Notes under the pieces: generated by a model
Told to the model about the DNA's origin: nothing
Seen by the model: the letters and a program-made list of their open reading frames with translations, nothing else
Database searches by the model: none
From: Oscillospiraceae bacterium
GTDB lineage: Bacteria; Bacillota; Clostridia; Oscillospirales; Ruminococcaceae
Length of the DNA stretch: 64,000 bases
NCBI GenBank assembly: GCA_029006135.1
Contig: JAQXGE010000045.1
Location: 1 to 64,000 of the forward strand
Direction: 5' to 3'
Translations under genes and position numbers: made by a program
Part shown: positions 1 through 7,093 of the stretch, one piece after another
Numbering within the stretch: position 1 is the first letter of the stretch
Layout of the letters: every line of letters starts with the position of its first letter

Positions 1-62
1 TCTGGTAGAGCGCCACCTTGCCAAGGTGGAGGTAGCGAGTTCGAGCCTCGTCGGCCGCTCCA
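1..62 (+). tRNA. tRNA-Gly (GCC), 5' end cut by window edge
   Basis: The sequence is identical to bases 352-413, the 3' part of the complete tRNA-Gly downstream. The anticodon loop TTGCCAA gives anticodon GCC. The T arm and an encoded CCA end (60-62) are present; the acceptor 5' strand lies left of the window. Confidence 0.95.
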
Positions 63-65
63 TTT

Positions 66-141
66 GGGAGTTTAGCTCAGCTGGGAGAGCATCTGCCTTA
101 CAAGCAGAGGGTCAGCGGTTCGAGTCCGTTAACTCCCACCA
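66..141 (+). tRNA. tRNA-Val (UAC)
   Basis: Acceptor strand GGGAGTT (66-72) pairs with AACTCCC (131-137). The anticodon stem TCTGC/GCAGA encloses loop CTTACAA, anticodon TAC. Discriminator A and encoded CCA (139-141) follow. It starts 3 bases after the preceding tRNA-Gly, so the array is processed from one transcript. Confidence 0.97.
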
Positions 142-145
142 ATTT

Positions 146-222
146 GGCCCGGTAGTTCAGTTGGTTAGAACGCTAGCCTGTCACGCTAGAGGTCGTCAGT
201 TCGAGCCTGATCCGGGTCGCCA
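146..222 (+). tRNA. tRNA-Asp (GUC)
   Basis: Acceptor GGCCCGG (146-152) pairs with CCGGGTC (212-218, one G-T pair). The anticodon stem CTAGC/GCTAG encloses CTGTCAC, anticodon GTC. Discriminator G, the Asp identity base, and encoded CCA end at 222. Confidence 0.97.
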
Positions 223-225
223 TAT

Positions 226-301
226 GCCTCTGTAGCTCAGTCGGTAGAGCAGGGGACTGAAAATCCCCGTGTCATTGGTTCGATTCCGATCGGAGGCACC
301 A
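226..301 (+). tRNA. tRNA-Phe (GAA)
   Basis: Acceptor GCCTCTG (226-232) pairs with CGGAGGC (291-297, one T-G pair). The anticodon stem GGGGA/TCCCC encloses CTGAAAA, anticodon GAA. Discriminator A and CCA (299-301) are encoded. Confidence 0.97.
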
Positions 302-337
302 TTTCTTTTGCAGCTTCTTTTAAAGAAACTGCATTTT

Positions 338-413
338 GCGGCCGTAGCTCATCTGGTAGAGCGCCACCTTGCCAAGGTGGAGGTAGCGAGTTCGAGCCTC
401 GTCGGCCGCTCCA
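338..413 (+). tRNA. tRNA-Gly (GCC), second copy
   Basis: Acceptor GCGGCCG (338-344) pairs with CGGCCGC (403-409). Stem CCACC/GGTGG holds loop TTGCCAA, anticodon GCC. Discriminator T and CCA (411-413) are encoded. Its last 62 bases equal the first 62 of the window, so the array carries two copies of the same gene. Confidence 0.97.
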
Positions 414-427
414 AAAAATAGTGGATA

Positions 428-450
428 CCGGCTTCCTTAGCCGGTTTTTC
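428..450 (+). terminator. Terminator-like hairpin inside the tRNA array
   Basis: CCGGCT (428-433) and AGCCGG (439-444) form a 6-bp stem with a 5-base loop, followed by TTTTTC. It lies between tRNA-Gly and tRNA-Cys, so it may reduce readthrough into tRNA-Cys or act as a processing or stability element. Confidence 0.5.
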
Positions 451-459
451 ACTCATTAT

Positions 460-534
460 GGTGACGTGGCCAAGTGGTAAGGCAAGGGTCTGCAAAACCC
501 TCATTCGGCAGTTCAAATCTGCCCGTCACCTCCA
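460..534 (+). tRNA. tRNA-Cys (GCA)
   Basis: Acceptor GGTGACG (460-466) pairs with CGTCACC (524-530). Stem AGGGT/ACCCT encloses CTGCAAA, anticodon GCA. Discriminator T, typical of tRNA-Cys, and encoded CCA end at 534. It is the last gene of the array. Confidence 0.97.
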
Positions 535-540
535 GTTGCT

Positions 541-587
541 AAACACTTTAGAATTTTACTTTACAGTAAAATTCTAAAGTGTTTTTT
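541..587 (+). terminator. Rho-independent terminator of the tRNA array
   Basis: A perfect 20-bp inverted repeat (541-560 with 565-584) has a 4-base TTAC loop and runs into a T tract. The A-rich left flank would also let it work on the other strand. Confidence 0.9.
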
Positions 588-713
588 GTTGTTTTTGTCC
601 TGATAAAACCTTCAGCTGTCAATGGCAAATGTTTAATCGGAACAAACAATATGATTCGGCAAGATGTCATAAAAGGTGCCGTTATTTTTGTGCATTGCAA
701 AGCCCGTGCCTGA

Positions 714-743
714 TTGACAATAAGCCTACAAGAATGATATACT
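714..743 (+). promoter_or_regulatory. Sigma-A-type promoter for the FMN-binding protein gene
   Basis: A consensus -35 TTGACA (714-719) is followed after 18 bases by -10 TATACT (738-743). The start codon is at 774, giving a leader of about 25 bases that contains a GGGGG ribosome site. Confidence 0.8.
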
Positions 744-773
744 TTAAAAAAATTCACACAATGGGGGCTTTCA

Positions 774-2486
774 ATGAACAAAAGAAATTTGATTGGCTTT
801 GGCGCAGTAGTTGCCGCTTCAGTAGTTCTTGTGGTTGCAACGCAGATGGTTAAGACAAAGCGCATTCAGGACGTGACAGGCGGTGCAGAAACCGTGACAC
901 TGACCGGAGAGGGCGAGGGCTATGGCGGTCCTATCTCGGCAGAAGTGATTGCTGCAGGGGATAAGATTGTTGGCCTGACGCTGACTGGCGAAAAGGAAAC
1001 TCCGGAAATCGGAGGGGCGGCCCTGAAAACCCTTCAGGAGAACATCGTAACCGCGGGCGGACTTGACGGTGTGGATGCTGTGGCGGGGGCCACCTGGACA
1101 TCGAAAGGCGTCTTTGCAGCTGTTGAGTCTGCCATGGGATGGGACGAGACAGAGAAAGATGAAACTGGCACACAGGAAGACGCGGCGCAGGCCGTGGTAA
1201 CGACGGGCACGCTCTCTCACGGACTGGGCTTTGCCTCTAATGGCAGACTGGGCCCCGGCAAGGATGACCAGGGCGTCGGCGTTTACAGCTTCAACGAGGC
1301 TGTGGCATATGTCATTTTCGATGATGCCGGGAGAATTGTGGACCTCGAGGTTGATGAGTTAGAGGTGGCAAGCCCAAACTATGACGGCGAGTATATGCCG
1401 AACTTCACCGGCTTCCCGGGACAGAGCTATAACGCAGATACAAACCACGATGAAGCGGTAGATGCAGTCCTGGAGCAGACGGAGGATACCTTCTTGTCTG
1501 ATGTGGAAACGTGGAAGACAAAGAGGGAACGCGGTGAAACCTATAAACTGAATTCCGGTACCTGGGAAGATGAGATGGACATCTTCGAGGAATTCTTTAA
1601 AGGAAAGACCGTGGAAGAGATTGAGCAGTGGTATGCAGAATCCTGCTCGGACCTTAACGGCAGACCGCTGTTTGGCACATCCGAAAAGGATGAAGACGTT
1701 GCAAAGTATGAGGCAATGTCGGATGAGGCAAAGTCTCAGCTGGACACCATCGCCGGCGCGACAATGTCCTTGAATGATGCACATGGCAATATTATTGGTG
1801 CGATTGCACGCGCGTATGAGAACCGTCAGGAAATCGGAAATGCTGAAGTAGCAAAGATTGGCCTTGGCTTTACCAGCAATGGCCGCCTCGGACCCGGTAA
1901 GGACGATCAGGGCGTTGGCGTTTACAGCTTCAATACGCAGGCGGCAGGTGCTTGCTACGATGCCGAAGGCAAGATCACTGCACTTCTCGTGGATGTGATG
2001 GAGGTCGCTACTCCGAACTACGATGGTGAGTATATGCCGCATCTGACCGGTTTCCCGGGACAGAGCTTCAATGCGGATGCGGACCACGACGAAAAAGTTG
2101 ATACGGTCCTGCAGCAGACGGAAGATACCTTCCTGGCCGAGATTGAGGCATGGCAGACCAAGCGCGAGCGCGGTACGACTTATAAGCTGAATTCCGGCAC
2201 TTGGACGGATGAGATGGATTTGCTGCAGCAGAAGTTTGTCGGTATGACGGCGGATGAAGTGAATGATTGGTTTGCCGCTTACTGCTCTGATGTGAACGGA
2301 AGACCGCTGCATGGGACCTCTGACAAGGAAGAGGACATTGCCAAATATGATGCACTTTCCAATGCGGAAAAGGCAGATTTGGATACGATTGCGGGTGCAA
2401 CCATGAGTCTGAAAGATGCTCACGGTGACCTGATTGGCGCAATTGAAAATTCCTGGAAAAACGCAAAGGCGGTCTCCGCTCAGTAA
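774..2486 (+). CDS. Membrane-anchored protein with three FMN-binding (FMN_bind) domains
   Basis: Predicted extracytoplasmic electron carrier. Residues 6-24 form an N-terminal hydrophobic anchor without a lipobox cysteine. A short FMN_bind unit (about 40-122) ends in the covalent-flavin motif AGAT (T107). Two long repeats (about 149-345 and 362-558) follow, related without gaps at an offset of 213 residues and more than half identical by eye. Each begins with a shared LGF-SNGRLGPGKDD block and ends with DTIAGATMSL (T330, T543). In RnfG/NqrC and Gram-positive PplA-type proteins the S/T/A-G-A-T threonine receives FMN from ApbE. Up to three flavins per chain is therefore expected (inference). The gene has its own promoter and terminator and no ApbE or Rnf partner in the window, so its redox partners are unknown. 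An ATG at 774 follows a GGGGG site. Confidence 0.85.
   Translation: MNKRNLIGFGAVVAASVVLVVATQMVKTKRIQDVTGGAETVTLTGEGEGYGGPISAEVIAAGDKIVGLTLTGEKETPEIGGAALKTLQENIVTAGGLDGVDAVAGATWTSKGVFAAVESAMGWDETEKDETGTQEDAAQAVVTTGTLSHGLGFASNGRLGPGKDDQGVGVYSFNEAVAYVIFDDAGRIVDLEVDELEVASPNYDGEYMPNFTGFPGQSYNADTNHDEAVDAVLEQTEDTFLSDVETWKTKRERGETYKLNSGTWEDEMDIFEEFFKGKTVEEIEQWYAESCSDLNGRPLFGTSEKDEDVAKYEAMSDEAKSQLDTIAGATMSLNDAHGNIIGAIARAYENRQEIGNAEVAKIGLGFTSNGRLGPGKDDQGVGVYSFNTQAAGACYDAEGKITALLVDVMEVATPNYDGEYMPHLTGFPGQSFNADADHDEKVDTVLQQTEDTFLAEIEAWQTKRERGTTYKLNSGTWTDEMDLLQQKFVGMTADEVNDWFAAYCSDVNGRPLHGTSDKEEDIAKYDALSNAEKADLDTIAGATMSLKDAHGDLIGAIENSWKNAKAVSAQ
1218..1808 (+). repeat. Tandem FMN_bind coding repeat, copy 1
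   Basis: Codons 149-345 of the FMN-binding protein. They align without gaps to copy 2 located 639 bases downstream, including the LGF-SNGRLGPGKDD start and the DTIAGATMSL end. Confidence 0.85.
1857..2447 (+). repeat. Tandem FMN_bind coding repeat, copy 2
   Basis: Codons 362-558, the partner of copy 1. The DNA has drifted more than the protein, which indicates an old duplication kept by selection rather than a fresh one. Confidence 0.85.
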
Positions 2487-2542
2487 TTCTGCAAAAGTTC
2501 CGGAAAACGCAGGCTTACACAATTTCCCATATGGCTCCTTTG

Positions 2543-2576
2543 GCCGTCTCGAAACGCTTGTTTCGGGGCGGCTTTT
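2543..2576 (+). terminator. Rho-independent terminator of the FMN-binding protein gene
   Basis: A 12-bp stem, GCCGTCTCGAAA with TTTCGGGGCGGC (two G-T pairs), is followed by TTTT. From here to 2764 no gene is seen, only AT-rich spacer with a small GCAGC/GCTGC dyad at 2669-2683. Confidence 0.8.
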
Positions 2577-2764
2577 GTTATGCGAACAACTTTATTAAAA
2601 TGCCATATCCGTTGAAGTGATTTGTGAACGCTCATGACTTTTCAGGGCAAAAGGGAAGAGGTAACAGAGCAGCTGATTGCTGCAATTCCAAAGAGAATTT
2701 TTAAAGTATTTCAAAGATTTTTCGCAAACAACGATTTATCGACAAAGTTTTTTTGAAAAAAAGC

Positions 2765-2793
2765 TTGCATTTTTGAGATGGCTCTGTTATAAT
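2765..2793 (+). promoter_or_regulatory. Promoter for tRNA-Tyr
   Basis: TTGCAT (2765-2770), a 17-base spacer and a consensus TATAAT (2788-2793) lie 40 bases before the tRNA. Confidence 0.8.
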
Positions 2794-2832
2794 AAACAAG
2801 CGCTGATGAGTGAGGCGCGCGAAACAAAATAA

Positions 2833-2917
2833 GGGAGCTTTCCCGAGTGGCCAATGGGGACAGACTGTAAATCTGCTGCTTAATGCTTCGGTGGTTCGAA
2901 TCCACCAGCTCCCACCA
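2833..2917 (+). tRNA. tRNA-Tyr (GUA)
   Basis: An 85-base class II tRNA with a long variable arm. Acceptor GGGAGCT (2833-2839) pairs with AGCTCCC (2907-2913). Stem CAGA/TCTG encloses CTGTAAA, anticodon GTA. Discriminator A and CCA (2915-2917) are encoded. It has its own promoter and terminator. Confidence 0.96.
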
Positions 2918-2922
2918 AAAAG

Positions 2923-2953
2923 GACATCCGATGAGAATCGGGTGTCTTTTTTT
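2923..2953 (+). terminator. Rho-independent terminator after tRNA-Tyr
   Basis: A 10-bp stem GACATCCGAT/ATCGGGTGTC (one T-G pair) with loop GAGA is followed by seven T. Confidence 0.85.
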
Positions 2954-3101
2954 GTTTGTTTCCCCTTCTTTTGGAAAGAATCTGGCTGCAGAATATACAA
3001 AGCGACACCATGGGATTTGTCTATTGTGACGAATCTGATCAAAATACGCCAAGGAACCGGAATTTCTCAAAATTTCGGGCAACAAATCCACAAAAAGGAT
3101 A

Positions 3102-3107
3102 TATAAT
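3102..3107 (+). promoter_or_regulatory. Probable -10 element for the transaldolase transcript
   Basis: A consensus TATAAT lies in an AT-rich tract. The -35 is poor (GCAACA at 3079-3084, 17-base spacing), which would fit an activated or weak promoter. Transcription from here gives a leader of about 140 bases before the transaldolase start. Confidence 0.45.
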
Positions 3108-3211
3108 AAAGAAAACAGAGCGGGAATGCCGAGGAAGGCTCCTGCGTAAACGGCGGGAACCGATATTCAAATGATGCTGAAAATGCGGCAAGGAAGCCTG
3201 CTCACTGAATA

Positions 3212-3240
3212 ATTTGCTCAAGGATAAGAGCAGAGCAAAT
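3212..3240 (+). promoter_or_regulatory. Leader hairpin abutting the transaldolase ribosome site
   Basis: ATTTGCTC (3212-3219) and GAGCAAAT (3233-3240) are perfect 8-base inverted repeats ending directly before AGGAGG (3241-3246). GCTC (3216-3219) can pair alternatively with GAGC (3228-3231). A GC-rich stretch (3120-3205) with further short complementary segments precedes it. No known riboswitch core was recognised. Confidence 0.45.
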
Positions 3241-3252
3241 AGGAGGATTAAA

Positions 3253-3912
3253 ATGAAACTTTTTATTGACACAGCCAATCTGGAAGAAATTCGAAAGGCC
3301 AATGATATGGGCATTGTTGCGGGCGTTACAACCAACCCCAGCTTAATCGCAAAGGAAGGGCGTGACTACGCACAAACCCTTCGGGAAATTTCCAATATTG
3401 TTGATGGACCAATCTCTGGCGAGGTAAAGGCCACCACAACGGATGCTGAAGGCATGATTGAGGAAGGCCGTGCCATCTACGCAATTGACCCCAAACATAT
3501 GGTGGTCAAGATTCCGATGACGGCGGAAGGGCTAAAGGCGATCCGCGTGCTCTCCTCGGAGGGAATCCAGACCAACTGCACGCTGATTTTCTCGGCCAAT
3601 CAGGCACTTCTGGCGGCGCGCGCCGGAGCTACTTATGTCAGCCCGTTTTTGGGACGTCTTGATGATATCGGCCGCCCGGGCATTGAGCTGATTGAAACAA
3701 TCCACGATATTTTCCTCAATTATCCGGATATCGAGACGCAGATCATTGCGGCTTCCGTTCGGAATCCCATCCATGTGACGGACTGCGCTTTGGCCGGAGC
3801 GGACATTGCTACCGTGCCATATAAGATTCTTGAACAGATGATCCATCATCCGCTTACTGATGCCGGCATTGAAAAGTTCAAGGAAGATTACACAAAAGTG
3901 TTTGGTGAATAG
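3253..3912 (+). CDS. tal: Transaldolase, small MipB/TalC type
   Basis: A 219-residue TIM-barrel aldolase of the small transaldolase/fructose-6-phosphate aldolase family, which moves a dihydroxyacetone unit in the non-oxidative pentose phosphate pathway. D6, the TTNPS loop (26-30) and the Schiff-base lysine K86 (VVKIPMT) are present. Residue 57 in GEVKATT is Glu, as in B. subtilis-type transaldolase, whereas E. coli FSA has Gln there, so transaldolase activity is favoured. The start is the ATG at 3253, 7 bases after a perfect AGGAGG; an upstream in-frame ATG at 3214 lacks a ribosome site. The gene is monocistronic with its own leader and terminator. Confidence 0.92.
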   Translation: MKLFIDTANLEEIRKANDMGIVAGVTTNPSLIAKEGRDYAQTLREISNIVDGPISGEVKATTTDAEGMIEEGRAIYAIDPKHMVVKIPMTAEGLKAIRVLSSEGIQTNCTLIFSANQALLAARAGATYVSPFLGRLDDIGRPGIELIETIHDIFLNYPDIETQIIAASVRNPIHVTDCALAGADIATVPYKILEQMIHHPLTDAGIEKFKEDYTKVFGE

Positions 3913-3957
3913 TCCTCGCGGATAATCCATACATAACGCGAAAAAAGAATACGAATG

Positions 3958-4005
3958 AAAGTTCCCGGAAGGCAGGATGTTTACTGCGGCTTCCGGGAAC
4001 TTTTT
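3958..4005 (+). terminator. Rho-independent terminator after tal
   Basis: A perfect 11-bp stem, GTTCCCGGAAG (3961-3971) with CTTCCGGGAAC (3990-4000), is flanked by A residues on the left and TTTTT on the right, so it may be bidirectional. Confidence 0.88.
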
Positions 4006-4045
4006 GATTTGCGAAGAAACTGCGCAGCACAATTTGACAAGATGG

Positions 4046-4073
4046 TTGCTTTTTCCTGCGGGTCTGCTATAAT
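4046..4073 (+). promoter_or_regulatory. Extended -10 promoter for trkA-trkH
   Basis: TTGCTT (4046-4051), a 16-base spacer and TGCTATAAT (4065-4073). The leader to the trkA start at 4181 is about 100 bases and AT-rich. Confidence 0.75.
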
Positions 4074-4180
4074 AGCACTATAAATGATTTGTAAAGAAAA
4101 CATGAATTTTTATAAAACAATGCAAAGATTTTGCTTAACTTCGTTAAGACAAGATAAAAGATATGAACTGAGGTATTTGC

Positions 4181-5545
4181 ATGAAAATCGTGATTGTGGG
4201 CCTTGGCAAGGTCGGTCGAGCTCTGACGCAGCAATTGACCGCAGACCGGCATGACGTTGTAGTGATTGACCGCAAGCAGGAACTTGTTGAGGATATTGTA
4301 AATATCCACGATGTTCGCGGTGTGAGCGGCAACGGTGCCTGTTATGAGGTACAGGCGCAGGCCTTTGAAAATGGTGCGGATTTGCTAATTGCAGCGACGG
4401 ACAGCGATGAAATCAATATCCTTGCCTGTCTTGTCGCCAAGAAACTCAAGACCAAGCATACGATTGCCCGTATTCGTAATCCGGAGTATGAGCAGCAGCT
4501 GCGCATTATGCGCGGTGAGCTGGGCCTTTCGATGATCATCAATCCCGAAAAGGCGACAGCCAGAGAAATTGCGAGAATTCTGCGTTTCCCCAGTGCAATG
4601 AAACTGGAACAGTTCAGCAAACAGCGCTTTGAACTCGTTGAATATCGTCTTGGTGCCGGAAATCCTCTGGAAGGACTGCAGCTTTCCGATCTGTACCGCA
4701 GCATAAGGGTCAAGGTGCTGATTTGCGCGGTTGCGCGCGGCAAGCAGATTTTTATTCCAACAGGCAGCTTTACTTTGCAGGCAGGGGATACCATTTACCT
4801 TACAGCGACACCGCAGGAACTCGAACAGTTCTTCCGGCGTCTGGGTCTGTTCAAGGCGCGGGCTACCAATGTAATGGTTGTGGGCGCGTCCAGAATGGCT
4901 TATTACCTTGTCAAGGAACTGAGCGAGATGTCCATGCACGTTACACTCATTGACTCCAACCTTGACCGGTGTCAGGAAATGAGTGAACGTCTGCCCGGAA
5001 CGCTGGTTATTCATGGAGATGGCACCGATGCAGAACTTCTCGCAGAGGAAGGCCTGGCTGAAATGGATGCCTTTGTTGCGCTGACCGGCTTGGATGAGAC
5101 AAACATTATTCTTTCCATGTATGCTTCTCGCTTAACGGATTGCAAGGTTGTAGCAAAAATCAACCGCCAGTCTTTTGCGGATATTGTCACGGAAAAGGGG
5201 CTGGTGGACAGCCTGGTCTCTGCCGGCGCAGTTACCACTGAATTGATTGTGCAGTATGTTCGTGCCATGCAGAACAGCCAGGCCACCAATGTGCATACAC
5301 TGCATCGTCTGGTCGGCGGCAAAGTGGAGGCGCTGGAGTTCGGCGTGACGGCGGATGTGCCTTTTGCCGGGGTGCCGCTGCGCAATCTTAATCTGAAAAA
5401 CAACCTGCTGGTGGCGGGCATCATCCGGGAAAACGGCGAGACGCTGATTCCTTCGGGCAATGATTCTTTCCGTCCCGGAGATGATGTGATTATTGTTACG
5501 ACCAACACGGATCTCACGGATTTGCGGGACATTGTGGCAAAGTAA
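4181..5545 (+). CDS. trkA: Trk potassium uptake system, NAD-binding subunit TrkA
   Basis: Cytoplasmic gating subunit of a Trk potassium transporter, 454 residues, the full-length two-RCK form rather than single-RCK KtrA. RCK1 (1-140) has the dinucleotide motif GLGKVG (7-12) and acidic D30. TrkA_C domain 1 spans about 145-220. RCK2 starts near 229 with a degenerate loop, GASRMA (235-240), so nucleotide binding there is probably weaker. TrkA_C domain 2 covers about 372-454. In the family, nucleotide and ligand binding by RCK domains opens the TrkH pore. It starts at ATG 4181 and is followed 12 bases later by trkH, whose ribosome site overlaps the trkA stop. Confidence 0.95.
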   Translation: MKIVIVGLGKVGRALTQQLTADRHDVVVIDRKQELVEDIVNIHDVRGVSGNGACYEVQAQAFENGADLLIAATDSDEINILACLVAKKLKTKHTIARIRNPEYEQQLRIMRGELGLSMIINPEKATAREIARILRFPSAMKLEQFSKQRFELVEYRLGAGNPLEGLQLSDLYRSIRVKVLICAVARGKQIFIPTGSFTLQAGDTIYLTATPQELEQFFRRLGLFKARATNVMVVGASRMAYYLVKELSEMSMHVTLIDSNLDRCQEMSERLPGTLVIHGDGTDAELLAEEGLAEMDAFVALTGLDETNIILSMYASRLTDCKVVAKINRQSFADIVTEKGLVDSLVSAGAVTTELIVQYVRAMQNSQATNVHTLHRLVGGKVEALEFGVTADVPFAGVPLRNLNLKNNLLVAGIIRENGETLIPSGNDSFRPGDDVIIVTTNTDLTDLRDIVAK

Positions 5546-5557
5546 GGAGGATTCGTC

Positions 5558-7030
5558 TTGAATTACCGTATGCTCGGCTATGTTCTGGGCCGTATCTTTG
5601 CAGTAGAAGCCGCTTTGATGCTGCTGCCTGTGGCGGTGGCATTCATTTACGGGGAAATGTCCTGCGTTCCGGCATTTCTTATTCCGCTGGCAATTTTAGC
5701 ACTGCTCGGCTATGTGCTTGGGCACCGCGCGCCGGCAGACACTGCGATCTATGCCCGTGAGGGCCTTGTTATCGTGGCGCTGTCGTGGGTGCTGATGTCC
5801 GTATTCGGTGCGCTTCCGTTTGTTATCAGCGGAGAAATCCCCAGCTTTGTGGATGCGTTTTTTGAGACGGTCTCAGGCTTTACAACAACGGGCGCCAGCA
5901 TCTTGCGTGACGTGGAAGCACTTAGCCAAAGTATGCTTTTTTGGCGCAGCCTGACCCATTGGGTGGGCGGCATGGGCGTTCTTGTGTTTGCTATGGCGGT
6001 ATTGCCCATGACGGACGGCCGTGCCATGCATCTGATGCGCGCCGAGGTCCCCGGGCCGTCTGTGGGAAAAATTTCAAGCAAGCTGCGGGACACGGCCAAA
6101 ATCCTGTATGCAATCTATTTTGTGATGACCATCATCGAGGTTGTATTGCTCTGTTTGGGGGGGTTGCCGCTGTATGATGCGCTTATTACTTCATTTGGGA
6201 CGGCCGGCACCGGTGGTTTCAGTAACCGGAGCCTGAGCATCGGCGCGTACAACAGTACCTATGTGGAGATGGTGACAGCAGTATTCATGCTGCTGTTTGG
6301 CATCAACTTTAATCTGTATTATTTCCTGCTCATGCGTCATTTCAAGGAGGCTTTCGGTTCGGAAGAACTGCGCGCTTATCTTGGAGTTGTGGCGCTGAGT
6401 ACAGCTGCCATTGCGGCCAACATCTACCACATTTATCAAAGTGTAGGACAAAGCCTGCGCTACGCATTTTTCCAGGTGGCATCAATCATTACGACAACGG
6501 GATTTGCCACGACGGACTTTAACCTCTGGCCGACTTTTTCCAAGGCAATTCTTGTTATTTTGATGTTCTTCGGTGCTTGCGCGGGTTCGACCGGCGGCGG
6601 ACTGAAAATCAGCCGTATCATCATTATGTGCAAAGCGGCGCGTCAGGATATGATGCGGGTCCTTCACCCTCATGCGGTGACTACCGTGCGCTTTGAGGGA
6701 AAGCCACTCGAGAACAAGACAGTTTCCGGTGTTCACATTTATATGAACCTGTACATTCTCATCTGTGCGCTGTCCATGCTCATTGTTGCATTTGATCAAT
6801 TTGATTTGATTACAACGTTCACGGCTGTGGCTTCCTGCCTGAACAATATCGGACCCGGCCTCGAGATTGTCGGACCCATGGGTAACTTTGCGGATTTCTC
6901 AATTCTTGCTAAGCTGCTCCTGAGCTTCGACATGCTGGTGGGCCGTCTTGAAATCTTCCCCATGCTCGTTCTGTTTGCCCCTACAACATGGCTCAAACGC
7001 CGTCGTGTACGTTCCAAATCAGTGGCCTGA
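5558..7030 (+). CDS. trkH: Trk potassium uptake system, pore subunit TrkH
   Basis: Potassium-translocating membrane subunit, 490 residues, partner of TrkA just upstream. The four pore-loop repeats are visible: SGFTTTGAS (106-114), FGTAGTGGFS, SIITTTGFATTDF and NNIGPGLE, each with the conserved selectivity-filter glycine. Many hydrophobic segments alternate with these loops, as expected for the TrkH/KtrB fold. The start is TTG 5558, 7 bases after AAGGAGG (5544-5550), which overlaps the trkA stop and suggests translational coupling. The operon ends at the terminator at 7048. Confidence 0.95.
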   Translation: MNYRMLGYVLGRIFAVEAALMLLPVAVAFIYGEMSCVPAFLIPLAILALLGYVLGHRAPADTAIYAREGLVIVALSWVLMSVFGALPFVISGEIPSFVDAFFETVSGFTTTGASILRDVEALSQSMLFWRSLTHWVGGMGVLVFAMAVLPMTDGRAMHLMRAEVPGPSVGKISSKLRDTAKILYAIYFVMTIIEVVLLCLGGLPLYDALITSFGTAGTGGFSNRSLSIGAYNSTYVEMVTAVFMLLFGINFNLYYFLLMRHFKEAFGSEELRAYLGVVALSTAAIAANIYHIYQSVGQSLRYAFFQVASIITTTGFATTDFNLWPTFSKAILVILMFFGACAGSTGGGLKISRIIIMCKAARQDMMRVLHPHAVTTVRFEGKPLENKTVSGVHIYMNLYILICALSMLIVAFDQFDLITTFTAVASCLNNIGPGLEIVGPMGNFADFSILAKLLLSFDMLVGRLEIFPMLVLFAPTTWLKRRRVRSKSVA

Positions 7031-7047
7031 AATATAAGACTGATTGC

Positions 7048-7093
7048 GCCCCCTTCCGCATATGCTGGTAAAAAATGCGGGAGGGGGCTTTTT
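7048..7093 (+). terminator. Terminator after trkH that also carries the next gene's ribosome site
   Basis: A 14-bp stem (7048-7061 with 7075-7088, one mismatch of G-T type) is followed by TTTTT. The right arm contains GGGAGGGGG, which doubles as Shine-Dalgarno for the ATG at 7094. Confidence 0.8.

Noticed and set aside
1-534. tRNA array as a prophage or island attachment site
   Set aside because: No integrase, no partial direct repeat of a tRNA 3' end nearby, and housekeeping genes follow.
3108-3252. SRP RNA, 6S RNA or a known riboswitch in the tal leader
   Set aside because: The GGAAGCAGC-type SRP tetraloop region and other hallmark cores were not found; kept only as an unassigned leader.
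4034-4039. Perfect TTGACA upstream of trkA
   Set aside because: It is 28 bases from the TATAAT, too far for a promoter; TTGCTT with 16-base spacing and an extended -10 fits better.
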